A DNA stretch of 64,000 nt from Photobacterium jeanii (GTDB lineage: Bacteria > Pseudomonadota > Gammaproteobacteria > Enterobacterales > Vibrionaceae): assembly GCF_001650345.1 (NCBI RefSeq), contig NZ_LVHF01000025.1, positions 1 through 64,000 on the forward strand. The letters are read 5' to 3'. Shown in pieces: positions 1-7,989 of this stretch (its first letter is position 1; every line of letters begins with the position of its first letter). The translations under genes were made by a program, and so were the position numbers. The notes below the pieces were generated by a model that had not been told where the DNA came from, did not search any database, and saw only the letters and a list, made by a program, of their open reading frames with translations.

Positions 1-37
1 CCGGGGGTCGCGGGTTCGAGTCCCGTCCGCTCCGCCA
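1..37 (+). tRNA. tRNA-Asp (GTC), 3' part only
   Basis: The window opens inside a tRNA gene. Visible are the 3' side of the anticodon stem, the variable region, a canonical T arm (GGGTTCGAGTCCC), the acceptor 3' strand and an encoded CCA at 35-37. The order matches the 3' half of bacterial tRNA-Asp. The anticodon lies outside the window, so identity rests on similarity to tRNA-Asp and on the decayed copy that follows. In Vibrionaceae this tRNA often closes an rRNA operon, but that cannot be seen here. Confidence 0.85.
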
Positions 38-45
38 CTTATACT

Positions 46-76
46 AAGCCCGAGTCGAAAGACTCGGGCTTTTTTA
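46..76 (+). terminator. Rho-independent terminator after tRNA-Asp
   Basis: AAGCCCGAGTC and GACTCGGGCTT pair around a GAAA loop, followed by a run of T. It lies 8 nt after the tRNA CCA and ends the tRNA transcript. Confidence 0.9.
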
Positions 77-103
77 CGTTTGTATTTTGGTTAATCACGG
101 ATT

Positions 104-221
104 GGAAGCGGCCGCTCAGTGGGTTAGCTTTTTTACCTTGAAAGCTGCGGCCTGCCACGCCGGGGGCGCGCTGGTTGTCGGTGTGGCAGTTTATTTATAT
201 AAAGTCCCGTCTGCTCCGCCA
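104..221 (+). pseudogene. Decayed tRNA-Asp copy
   Basis: This segment reads as a tRNA-Asp broken by insertions. It has a GGA-GCGG-like 5' acceptor strand (with an extra A), a D-arm remnant CTCAGTGGGTTAG, an anticodon stem-loop GCGGCCTGCCACGCCGG, and an intact tail GTCCCGTCTGCTCCGCCA at 204-221. Extra bases interrupt the D-arm/anticodon junction, and about 25 AT-rich bases interrupt the T loop. The anticodon position reads GCC instead of GTC. The clover-leaf cannot close normally, so I call it a pseudogene. The intact neighbouring tRNA and a similar following terminator suggest duplication of the whole tRNA-terminator unit followed by decay. Confidence 0.75.
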
Positions 222-230
222 CTTCTTCGA

Positions 231-259
231 AAGCCCTGCTAGCAATAGCAGGGCTTTTT
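231..259 (+). terminator. Terminator after the tRNA-Asp remnant
   Basis: AAGCCCTGCT and AGCAGGGCTT form a stem followed by T residues. Its flanks (CCACTT before; GGGCTTTTT then ACG after) match those of the terminator behind the intact tRNA, as expected if both descend from one unit. Confidence 0.85.
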
Positions 260-448
260 ACGCCTACTACTAACCCATTTATCATCTATTAATAAATAGA
301 CCTCATCTGTTCACTTTTGTGATCTGGCTGTTCATTGTTAACTGTATGTTTTGGTTGTGTGTTTTGTTATTGTCTTGTTGAAAAATAAACAAATGAACGC
401 TCCTAAAAAAGAGTGTCAATCAACGAAAGTAAAGTTAACGAGGTAATT

Positions 449-568
449 ATGTCTGAGTTCGAGATGTTGGTAATGACCGCTCTAGCGTGTGTTGGTATGG
501 GAATGATTGTTGTTGGTCCTGCACTTTTTGCATACGGTCTTTACAAGAAGAAAAAGCTACAAGCTTAA
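449..568 (+). CDS. Small predicted inner-membrane protein, 39 aa
   Basis: An ATG preceded by a GAGGT ribosome-binding sequence opens 39 codons ending in TAA, and a strong terminator follows 25 nt later, so this looks like a complete single-gene unit. The peptide starts MSEFEMLVMTALACVG, has one hydrophobic span (about residues 6-30) and ends in a basic tail (YKKKKLQA). This suggests a single-pass membrane protein with the C-terminus in the cytoplasm. I do not recognise the family. Size, start site, membrane span and terminator support a real gene; function is unknown. Confidence 0.7.
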   Translation: MSEFEMLVMTALACVGMGMIVVGPALFAYGLYKKKKLQA

Positions 569-592
569 TAACAATTTTGTCGCAAATTTTAA

Positions 593-629
593 AACCTCAG
601 TTGTGTGTTCACCACAACTGAGGTTTTTT
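593..629 (+). terminator. Terminator of the 39-aa gene
   Basis: AACCTCAGTTGTG and CACAACTGAGGTT form a 13-bp perfect stem with a 7-nt loop, followed by TTTT. Confidence 0.92.
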
Positions 630-730
630 ATTTTTTTAGATGTTAATGCGTTAGCCTAAACTGGTAATAGTTAATCACAGCTCTGTGCGTAAACGAACAT
701 TAATGATAAAGCGGAGTGGGAGGGAATGTT

Positions 731-1036
731 ATGCGTCGACTGATGTATGCGCTTGGTATCGTTATGGTTGCGGGGTGTAGCGTGGAGCAATCAGCCTTTC
801 CGGTCGAAATAAATTACACTTGTCCTAAAGGACAGTTTTTTACCGCTCGTTACCCAGACGCTGAGTCAGCGGTGGTATATTACCTAAATGATGTACGAAC
901 CTTACGTCATACGCGCTCTGCTTCAGGCGCGCAATATCGAGATGCGAGCGAACAAACTATGCTTTTTACCAAAGGTGATGAAGCAATGTTGGAATGGGAT
1001 GACTACCGCTTAAATGGTTGCCGGGCTGGGGAGTAA
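731..1036 (+). CDS. MliC-like lipoprotein (putative C-type lysozyme inhibitor)
   Basis: A 101-residue lipoprotein. The signal peptide MRRLMYALGIVMVAGC ends in a lipobox (VAGC) with Cys16 as the lipidated residue. The mature part has the features of the MliC/PliC family: an early YTC, a Gly-rich turn, the SGAQYRD segment, KGDEAMLEW and a second Cys near the C-terminus that could pair with the first. Family members sit in the outer membrane and inhibit host or environmental C-type lysozyme. The ATG at 731 is chosen over an upstream GTG because GGGAGGG lies 6 nt before it. Family assignment is by motif only. Confidence 0.75.
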   Translation: MRRLMYALGIVMVAGCSVEQSAFPVEINYTCPKGQFFTARYPDAESAVVYYLNDVRTLRHTRSASGAQYRDASEQTMLFTKGDEAMLEWDDYRLNGCRAGE

Positions 1037-1076
1037 AAGTTTTCGTTCGCGGTAGAATAAATAAGGCGATAGATAT

Positions 1077-1103
1077 AAAAAAGGGCAGTTTTAATCACTG
1101 CCC
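1077..1103 (-). terminator. Terminator of the chb operon
   Basis: Read on the minus strand, GGGCAGT and ACTGCCC enclose a short loop and are followed by six T. It lies about 155 nt beyond the stop of the last chb gene. Confidence 0.8.
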
Positions 1104-1141
1104 GGTTCGCTAATGACCTGAATCCAGTAGGGAGCGATAAA

Positions 1142-1162
1142 GTAACACTAATTTAGTGTTAC
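1142..1162. repeat. Perfect palindrome in the chb 3' region
   Basis: GTAACACTAA and TTAGTGTTAC are perfect 10-base arms around a single base. It sits between the last chb gene and the operon terminator; no function is assigned. Confidence 0.7.
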
Positions 1163-1194
1163 CGAAGGACTCAACATTCACCTATTACTAGGTT

Positions 1195-1214
1195 ATACCA
1201 ACATGAATTGGTAT
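1195..1214. repeat. Inverted repeat ATACCAA/TTGGTAT
   Basis: Seven-base arms around a 6-nt loop, 43 nt after the last chb stop codon on the minus strand. Together with the 1142-1162 palindrome it could fold the 3' end of the chb mRNA. It may also be a short dispersed repeat; this window alone cannot tell. Confidence 0.55.
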
Positions 1215-1256
1215 TACGCATACCGCAACTGGTCTGCGGCATGCGGTTTGGGGGAA

Positions 1257-2669
1257 TCATACGTGAAGGAATTCACGCATTTGTTCCAAGATTGCTTCTG
1301 CTTTCTCCTTGCTTTCCATTTCAACAAAGATCCGCAGTAATGGCTCGGTGCCTGAGAAACGTGCCAGTGCCCAGCCGCCATTTTTGAAGTAAACTTTAGC
1401 GCCATCGGCATAGCTGACTTTTTCTACTTCTTCGGCAAATTCAGGGAGCGGGCGTTCAACATAAATCTTGTTGTAGAGACGTTCTTTATCCGCAGGTTTA
1501 AAGGTGCAATCACCTTCTGCGGTATAGGCGTACCCGTACTTGTCGTAAATTTCATCTAGCATTTCAGACAGCTTCTTACCTGTAACACTGATCATTTCTA
1601 CCAAGAGGCTAGAGGCGAATACCCCGTCTTTCCCTTTGATGTGACCGCGAATAGTGAGACCGCCTGAGCTTTCGCCGCCCAGTAAGGCATCATCAGCTTC
1701 CATTTGTGAACTGATGTGCTTGAAGCCGACAGGTACTTCAAAGCATTTCTCATTGTGCGCTTGTGCAACTTTATCGAGTAAATGGGTAGTGGCGATATTG
1801 CGCACCACAGAGCCTTTCCAGCCTTTGTATTCCAGCAGGTAGTAGTAGAGCAGCAGTAAGACTTCATTCGGGTGGATGAAGTTACCTTTTTCATCAATGA
1901 TCCCAAGGCGGTCTGCGTCGCCATCGGTGCCGATACCAATGTCGTAACCTTCATGCGCCACAATGTGTTTTAGGCGATATAAAGTGGCTGCGTTAGGAGA
2001 TGGCATCAAGCCGCCAAAGGCGGGGTTTTGTCCGTCGTTGATCACATCGACATCACAGCGCCCTGAAATTAAGACGGTTTGTAAGGCATTTTTGGCAACG
2101 CCGAACATAGGGTCAATGACAACGCGAAGGTTGGCACGTTTAATGGCATCAATATCGATAAAGTTAATGATTGAATCGACGAACTCGTTCATTGGGTTGA
2201 TCACGGTGATCACGCCATCATTTTGTGCTTGTTCAAAGTCGACTGCTTTTACATCTTGAGCGCTGATCTGGGCAATCTGATGCTCAATTTTGCCTGTGAT
2301 CACTTCATCGGCATCACGGCCCCCTTCAATGAAGACTTTGATCCCGTTGTAATCAGCAGGGTTGTGAGATGCGGTGATACAAGCAGAGTAGGTGGCACCA
2401 ATCGCTTTAGATTTAAACATCACGATTGGGGTCGGAACGTACTTGTTGATGAAGCTTACAGGGATACCATTGCCAGCTAGCACTTCTGCAAACCAAGCAG
2501 CCGCTTTGTCAGATAAGAATCGGCGGTCGTAACCGATCACAAAGCCGTTTTGCTGAACGTTTTCAGCGAGCATAATGTTAGCAAGGGCCTGAGCAACCAA
2601 GCGAACATTGTCTTTGGTGAACTCTTCACCGATCAATGCGCGCCATCCCCCTGTTCCAAATTGGATCAT
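1257..2669 (-). CDS. Phosphoglucomutase/phosphomannomutase family protein (GlcNAc-1-P to GlcNAc-6-P)
   Basis: A 470-residue alpha-D-phosphohexomutase. All four family signatures are visible: the phosphoserine loop ITASHNP, the metal loop DGDADR, the sugar-specificity loop GGESSGG and the C-terminal phosphate-binding RFSGTEP. It is the last gene of the chb operon, directly after the chitobiose phosphorylase that makes GlcNAc-1-P. Its inferred job is to convert GlcNAc-1-P to GlcNAc-6-P, which feeds the NagA/NagB route. It corresponds to VC0611 of Vibrio cholerae. The ATG follows AGGAG, and a hairpin separates it from the upstream gene. Confidence 0.9.
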   Translation of the reverse strand: MIQFGTGGWRALIGEEFTKDNVRLVAQALANIMLAENVQQNGFVIGYDRRFLSDKAAAWFAEVLAGNGIPVSFINKYVPTPIVMFKSKAIGATYSACITASHNPADYNGIKVFIEGGRDADEVITGKIEHQIAQISAQDVKAVDFEQAQNDGVITVINPMNEFVDSIINFIDIDAIKRANLRVVIDPMFGVAKNALQTVLISGRCDVDVINDGQNPAFGGLMPSPNAATLYRLKHIVAHEGYDIGIGTDGDADRLGIIDEKGNFIHPNEVLLLLYYYLLEYKGWKGSVVRNIATTHLLDKVAQAHNEKCFEVPVGFKHISSQMEADDALLGGESSGGLTIRGHIKGKDGVFASSLLVEMISVTGKKLSEMLDEIYDKYGYAYTAEGDCTFKPADKERLYNKIYVERPLPEFAEEVEKVSYADGAKVYFKNGGWALARFSGTEPLLRIFVEMESKEKAEAILEQMREFLHV

Positions 2670-2698
2670 GTGGAACTCCTATTTCTCTCGTAGATAGA

Positions 2699-2719
2699 TG
2701 GGGCGCAAAGGGCGCCCCA
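2699..2719 (-). repeat. Intercistronic hairpin
   Basis: TGGGGCGC and GCGCCCCA form an 8-bp GC-rich stem between the phosphorylase stop and the mutase ribosome-binding site. There is no T run, so it is more likely an mRNA-stability or pausing element than a terminator. Confidence 0.6.
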
Positions 2720-2725
2720 AACTGT

Positions 2726-5131
2726 TTAACCCATGACTACAGTGACAGTGTTGGTGCTGCCTTCAGGTTGGACAGGGACTGTATCGTCAATGACTTCACC
2801 GTTAAGGGTGATGGACTTGATCCCTTTGCTTACACCTTCAGGGTTTTCAACTGTGATGTGATAAGTCGCTCCCAGCCACTGACGTGTGACTTCAAACCCA
2901 GGCCAGTCGGTTGGAATACATGGGTCGATGGTAAGGCCATCAAAGCCAGTACGAACACCTAAGATAAAGTTGGTGACTGCAAAGTAAGCCCAACCAGAAG
3001 TACCCGTTAGCCAAGGGTGGTTAGCTCGACCATGATTTTGATGGTCACGTCCCATGATGAACTGTACGTACGAGTAAGGTTCTGCAATACGCGTTTCAAT
3101 CATGTCGTTTTGGTTGTACGGGTTAAGTGCATCATAGAACTTCATCGCACGGTCACCGCGACCTAGCTTGGCTTCAGCAACCCACGCCCAAGGGTTCGGA
3201 TGCGAGAAGATAGCGCCGTTTTCTTTTACGCCTTGGTAAACGCGAGTAACAAAGCCGATATCATCGTTTGGCGTTGCAAATGATGGTGAGTTGAGGTGTA
3301 AACCAAATTCAGAGAATAGGTTTTCATCCACCGCATCCATGGCTTGCTCGCCACGCTCTTGAGATACTGCGCCAGACAATACGGCAAGGGTGTTGGACTC
3401 AAGGTGGACACGCCCTTCTTTTTGCTGCGCGGTACCGATCTTGTCACCGTTTTTGGTCAAACCACGGATGTACCAGCCGCCTTCGTCATCCCACAGGTGG
3501 GTTTCACAGGCTTCGCGCACATTGGCTGCCATGATGGTGTACTTCTCAACATCTTGTTGCTTGCCAAGGAATTTGGCTAAATCGATAAACTCTTGTAGTG
3601 CCCAGAAGTGCAGGAATGACACCATTGAAGACTCACCACCGCCAAGGTTGAGGCAGTCGTTCCAGTCGGCACGAAGTCCTTTACAGATCCCGGTTTGACC
3701 CACGTACTCGGCCGAGAAGTCGAGTGCAGCCTTCATGTGTTCGTACACAGTCGCGTCACCGCCATCAGCATACGGGATCACTTCATTGAAGAAGCTATGC
3801 TCGCCCGTTTCCATTACGTATTTACAAATGGTCGGTACTAGCCATAAATGGTCGTCAGAGCAAGTATCTTCGATGCCGTGGATCTTGTCGTCATCCGACG
3901 GTGTTGGTACCACTGTTGGTGATTTTGATGGGGCAACATCCGCTTTCTCTGGATCGAACCAATCCGGATCAAAGAGGTGGAGACCGTAGCCCGCTTTTAC
4001 CTGACCGCGTAGCAAATCAACAATGCGTTTGCGGGTCATGGTTGGGTTGGCGTGAGGGACTGAAATCGCATCTTGGGCGGTATCGCGGTAACCCAAACCG
4101 GTACGGCCACCGACTTCAATAAAGGAAGCGAAACGCGACCACACCACACAAGTCTCAGCTTGGTATAGGGTCCATGCGTTGATCATGGTATCCAAACCTT
4201 GGTTTGGTGATTTTACTTGGAATTTGTCACAGCGCTCATCCCAGTGTGCTTTGATATCAGCAAAAGCGTTGTCGATTTCAGCTAGGTCTTGGTATTTAGT
4301 ACGCAGACGTTCACCGTTGCCTTTACCAATACCTAGAATGTAAGCAAAACGTACTTCTTCACCCGGTTGGATGGTGAATTGTTTGTGCAGTGAGCCACAG
4401 TGGTTATAACAGGTTTGTGCGGTGTTGAAGCAAGTGCCTTGTTCAACTGCAAGCGGGTTTGATTCATCACGGTAGAGACCAAGGAAACTGTCACGTTGAC
4501 CGTCGTATGAATCTGGGGCAAACGTTGATGCGAGGTAGTAGAAACCTTCGAAGTCGTTGGTGTTGTAGTACAGGTCGTATTCAATGACCCCTTCTTTGTA
4601 CTCGGTGCCTGCTGAGTACAACGACATCTGGTGGTTTTGGTTATCTGACTGAATGTGGCTGAAAGAGAATTCAACAAACGAGAAGGCACTAATGGTGCGC
4701 GGTTTGTTGGAAGTATTTTTGATCACCACATCCCAGATTTCGGCATCTTCGCCTTTTGGCACGAACAACGTTTTCGTGGCTGTGATGTCACTGTATTCAC
4801 ATTTGAATTTAGAGTAAGACAAGCCATGACGCACTTCGTAGTTAGCTTCGTCTAAGCTTTTGGCGACAGGTTGCCATGAGATTGACCAGTAATCTCCCGT
4901 TGCATCATCGCGTAGGTAAACATAGTGCCCCGGACGGTCAAAGGTCGCGTTTGGGCGGAACTTGGTCACGCGGTTATATTCAGGCGAGTTGTAGAACGAG
5001 TAACCGCCTGCATTTTGTGAAATGACAGTACAGAATTTCTCGGTACCTAGGTAGTTGGTCCAAGGTGCTGGGACATCAGGGCGAGTGATGACATATTCGC
5101 GGTTGTCATTATCAAAGTAGCCGTATTTCAT
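2726..5131 (-). CDS. chbP: N,N'-diacetylchitobiose phosphorylase (GH94)
   Basis: An 801-residue cytoplasmic enzyme that splits (GlcNAc)2 with phosphate into GlcNAc-1-P and GlcNAc, saving one ATP. The length equals that of characterised Vibrio enzymes. The general acid Asp of the family falls at residue 492, in LRADWNDCLN, the same number as in the Vibrio proteolyticus enzyme. An N-terminal beta-sandwich and a C-terminal (alpha/alpha)6 barrel are expected for GH94. The ATG at 5131 (MKYGYFDN) is preferred over a TTG three codons upstream because AAGGA lies 9 nt before the ATG and it restores the family length. It lies between the GH20 gene and the phosphomutase that uses its product. Confidence 0.95.
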   Translation of the reverse strand: MKYGYFDNDNREYVITRPDVPAPWTNYLGTEKFCTVISQNAGGYSFYNSPEYNRVTKFRPNATFDRPGHYVYLRDDATGDYWSISWQPVAKSLDEANYEVRHGLSYSKFKCEYSDITATKTLFVPKGEDAEIWDVVIKNTSNKPRTISAFSFVEFSFSHIQSDNQNHQMSLYSAGTEYKEGVIEYDLYYNTNDFEGFYYLASTFAPDSYDGQRDSFLGLYRDESNPLAVEQGTCFNTAQTCYNHCGSLHKQFTIQPGEEVRFAYILGIGKGNGERLRTKYQDLAEIDNAFADIKAHWDERCDKFQVKSPNQGLDTMINAWTLYQAETCVVWSRFASFIEVGGRTGLGYRDTAQDAISVPHANPTMTRKRIVDLLRGQVKAGYGLHLFDPDWFDPEKADVAPSKSPTVVPTPSDDDKIHGIEDTCSDDHLWLVPTICKYVMETGEHSFFNEVIPYADGGDATVYEHMKAALDFSAEYVGQTGICKGLRADWNDCLNLGGGESSMVSFLHFWALQEFIDLAKFLGKQQDVEKYTIMAANVREACETHLWDDEGGWYIRGLTKNGDKIGTAQQKEGRVHLESNTLAVLSGAVSQERGEQAMDAVDENLFSEFGLHLNSPSFATPNDDIGFVTRVYQGVKENGAIFSHPNPWAWVAEAKLGRGDRAMKFYDALNPYNQNDMIETRIAEPYSYVQFIMGRDHQNHGRANHPWLTGTSGWAYFAVTNFILGVRTGFDGLTIDPCIPTDWPGFEVTRQWLGATYHITVENPEGVSKGIKSITLNGEVIDDTVPVQPEGSTNTVTVVMG

Positions 5132-5164
5132 GGGTAACAATCCTTTTTCCTGTTCAATGCTGTG

Positions 5165-7090
5165 TTAATCACAGCGGCGGTACTGAACACCCGCCTGATC
5201 TAAATAATGAAGTTGACCGTGAAGACGCGCACTAAAGTCGTCCCATTGTCGTAATTGAGGTTGGCTCCAGCAGACCTCCGCCAGAGCGAGTAGCCGAGGG
5301 TAAATCATGTGATCGAATCGCTGCTGAGTGTCGACACGCTCGCACCACAATGCTCCTTGGATCCCCAATAAATGTTGATGGACAGGATCTTGTGGGTCGA
5401 GCTCAGCCAAAGGGCGATAGCTGTAAACTTTATCTAGTGGTAATTTTCCAGCCCAATCGACACCCATCTCTTCGGGCGAGTAACCTTGTACCAAGTCGAA
5501 ATAGGTAAATTGTGCGGGTTGCATGATGACATCAAAGCCAGCTTGGGCAGATTGGAGCCCAGCTTGTTCGCTCAACCACGAATAAATCACGGTTTGGCTA
5601 TCGACACCGCCGCCTTTGATCACCTCTTCCCAGCCCATCATGCGCTTGCCTTTAGCGCGCAACACTTCGTTGGCAAAGCGCAAGATATGGCTTTGCAATT
5701 CCATTGGCTCGCGGTAGCCATGTTTAGCCATGAAGGCTTGGCAAGCAGGGCTTTCCGTCCAAGCGCCGTCAGGAACTTCATCACCACCAATGTGGACATA
5801 AGGGGCAGGGAACAGTGCAGCCACCTCAGTCAGCACATTGGTGATGAATTGGTAAGTCCCTGTTAGTGCTGGTGATAAAATATTGTCGGTGTAGTGTTGG
5901 GCACCGCTGTATTGCGATTGATCGTCAGGGTCTTGCAGCAATCTAGGTAAGGACTTAAGTGCCGCACGACAATGCCCCGGCATGTCGATTTCAGGGATGA
6001 TGGTGATCCCACGATCGGCCGCATAAGCGATTAACTCTTTGATCTCGGCTTTGCTGTAGTAGCCGCCGTAGCGCTCACTCAAATGAGAATATTGCGGTTG
6101 CAACGCTTCGTTAGGACCACGCCACGCACCGATCTCAGTAAGCTCTGGATAAGCGTCAATCTCAATGCGCCAGCCTTCATCGTCGGTTAAATGCCAGTGG
6201 AAAGTGTTGAACTTGTATCGGGCAAGGTGATCGATAAAGGTTTTCAGGCGGCTAAGCGGGTGAAAATGTCGAGCACAATCGATCATCATGCCACGATAAC
6301 CGTGGTGAGGGTGATCGTTGATATCGACCATAGGGATCGCATAGTGCCCTTGTGGTTCGGCGGTGAGTGGTAGAAGTTGCAATAGACTGGCTGTCGCATG
6401 GACAAAGCCTGCTGCATCACTCGCTTGAAGCCAGATCTCTTGTTGCTCAACCAACAGGTGATAGCTACTGGCGGCTAATTGCGAATTGAGCTGATAATGA
6501 ATATGTCCGGTGCGTTGCAAAGGTAATTGAATATCGCACTGCTGTTCGAGCTCGGCTTGTAACCAGCGGATCGCACCCGCAGCTTCTGGGGCGGCTTGGG
6601 CGATCACACAATCGGCAGAGAGCGAGAAAATACCATCAAGCGCGATGAGCTGAGCTGGCTGCGGGATCAAGTTGATCGCTTTAGGCGCAGCTAATGGCGT
6701 GGTATAGCGCTCGGTATGCGATAAGCCGAGATCCACCGTGGTCACTTTGACTGGGATCGGCGTGATTTTCTCTCCGGTAGTGGTCGTTGAGAGGAAAGCA
6801 TCGTTGATACCGTCATCATGGTAGGCAAAGCCATCAGTGTTGATTTCAAACTCGGTGTAGAAACAAGAGTTTGGCGCCAAAGGCGGATTATTAGTTGGGG
6901 TAAAAACACAATAGCTGCCGTCTTGTTGCAAGCTACCATGAGTAAAGGAGGCGGCATTGATCTTACGGCTGTTGGCAAAATGAAGTTGCCAATCAAATAG
7001 CGCTTGTTCGGTTAAGTTGTGCAAAGTGAGGGCAAAACGAAATGCGGTTTCAGTTTTGGCGATCACTGTCATATCGAGGCGAAAACTCAT
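5165..7090 (-). CDS. Cytoplasmic beta-N-acetylhexosaminidase (GH20)
   Basis: A 641-residue family 20 glycosidase that removes terminal GlcNAc from imported chitin oligosaccharides. An N-terminal chitobiase-type domain (about 1-130) precedes a GH20b-like domain and the catalytic barrel. The catalytic Asp-Glu pair is in VHIGGDEVPDGAW, and the barrel opening motif DCARHFHPL is present. There is no signal peptide, so it acts in the cytoplasm, matching VC0613 of V. cholerae. Its ATG overlaps the TGA of the upstream kinase by 4 nt (ATGA), which suggests translational coupling. Confidence 0.93.
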   Translation of the reverse strand: MSFRLDMTVIAKTETAFRFALTLHNLTEQALFDWQLHFANSRKINAASFTHGSLQQDGSYCVFTPTNNPPLAPNSCFYTEFEINTDGFAYHDDGINDAFLSTTTTGEKITPIPVKVTTVDLGLSHTERYTTPLAAPKAINLIPQPAQLIALDGIFSLSADCVIAQAAPEAAGAIRWLQAELEQQCDIQLPLQRTGHIHYQLNSQLAASSYHLLVEQQEIWLQASDAAGFVHATASLLQLLPLTAEPQGHYAIPMVDINDHPHHGYRGMMIDCARHFHPLSRLKTFIDHLARYKFNTFHWHLTDDEGWRIEIDAYPELTEIGAWRGPNEALQPQYSHLSERYGGYYSKAEIKELIAYAADRGITIIPEIDMPGHCRAALKSLPRLLQDPDDQSQYSGAQHYTDNILSPALTGTYQFITNVLTEVAALFPAPYVHIGGDEVPDGAWTESPACQAFMAKHGYREPMELQSHILRFANEVLRAKGKRMMGWEEVIKGGGVDSQTVIYSWLSEQAGLQSAQAGFDVIMQPAQFTYFDLVQGYSPEEMGVDWAGKLPLDKVYSYRPLAELDPQDPVHQHLLGIQGALWCERVDTQQRFDHMIYPRLLALAEVCWSQPQLRQWDDFSARLHGQLHYLDQAGVQYRRCD

Positions 7091-7989
7091 AATGCCACCT
7101 CTTCAAGTGGATAGAGATTATGGTTGCCTTTCGCCATGGCAATGGCACCGTCCATCGCATCCCCTTGTGGATTAGCTATGCGTTGCTGCATGGGTGGGGT
7201 TAGCCATGGGTGAATACGTTCAGCGATACTGCCCATCAAGCAAATTTTATCGGTGCCACGTTGGATCAGCGCCTGCATCCACATTTCGATATCAGCGGCG
7301 GTTTGTTTTAACATTGCCACCCCGAGTTCATCACCTTGGTTGGCATGGGCGAAGATCTGCGGTGAGAACTGGCCGTAATCACACGGGCGTGCTGTTTTCG
7401 ACCATTCAACGATGGCGTCGATGTCATGATCGAAATGTGTCAATACGAGCTCGGTAAGTGGGGTCTTCTCACCAATACCGTCAGCGCGCAGTAATACTTG
7501 CTGGATCAGCCGTAGCCCCATGACAGCACCGCCCCCCTGATCCGAAATTGGAAACTCTCGACCACCGACCACATGCTGTTCGCCTTGGTGGATCAAAATG
7601 CCGCACGAGCCTGTACCCGCAATCAAGATAGCGCCGTCTTGTCCACCCCATGCGCCTAAACAAGCCCCGTAAGCATCGGTGTTAAGGGTTACCGCACCAT
7701 ACGGCATGGCTTGTTGCATGAATGCGTACCACGCACTTTTTTGTTCACCGCCAGCAAGGGCTAACCCGACCGACATGGCTGGGTAATCCTGCTCGCTAAG
7801 CCCTGCTTGGCGAGCTGCGGTGGCGATGGCGTCATTGATGGATGTGAGCGCCACTTCGGCACCGAGCAAGATATTGGCGCTGCCAGTTTTGGCTTCACCA
7901 AGGAAGTTGCCATTTAGATCGCAGATCCGAGCGCGACAAGAGGTGCCCCCACCGTCTACACCGACGAGATAACGAATGGAATTAGGCAT
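7087..7989 (-). CDS. gspK: BadF/BadG-type amino-sugar kinase (glucosamine-specific kinase GspK)
   Basis: A 300-residue ASKHA-fold kinase. It begins MPNSIRYLVGVDGGGTS with the phosphate-1 loop DGGGT, and has a second nucleotide loop IAGTGSCG and the GGREFPISDQGGGA segment typical of N-acetylglucosamine/glucosamine kinases. It phosphorylates glucosamine (and possibly GlcNAc) released by the neighbouring glycosidases; VC0614 of V. cholerae is the counterpart, described as glucosamine-specific. The open frame continues upstream, but the ATG at 7989 is right: AAGGAG precedes it and it overlaps the GH9 stop by only 8 nt. Confidence 0.88.
   Translation of the reverse strand: MPNSIRYLVGVDGGGTSCRARICDLNGNFLGEAKTGSANILLGAEVALTSINDAIATAARQAGLSEQDYPAMSVGLALAGGEQKSAWYAFMQQAMPYGAVTLNTDAYGACLGAWGGQDGAILIAGTGSCGILIHQGEQHVVGGREFPISDQGGGAVMGLRLIQQVLLRADGIGEKTPLTELVLTHFDHDIDAIVEWSKTARPCDYGQFSPQIFAHANQGDELGVAMLKQTAADIEMWMQALIQRGTDKICLMGSIAERIHPWLTPPMQQRIANPQGDAMDGAIAMAKGNHNLYPLEEVAL

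Noticed and set aside
1598..1963. 121-codon minus-strand frame inside the phosphomutase gene
   Set aside because: Shadow of the phosphomutase gene in another frame; no ribosome-binding site and no family resemblance.
5486..5866. 126-codon plus-strand frame opposite the GH20 gene
   Set aside because: Antisense shadow of a strongly supported gene.
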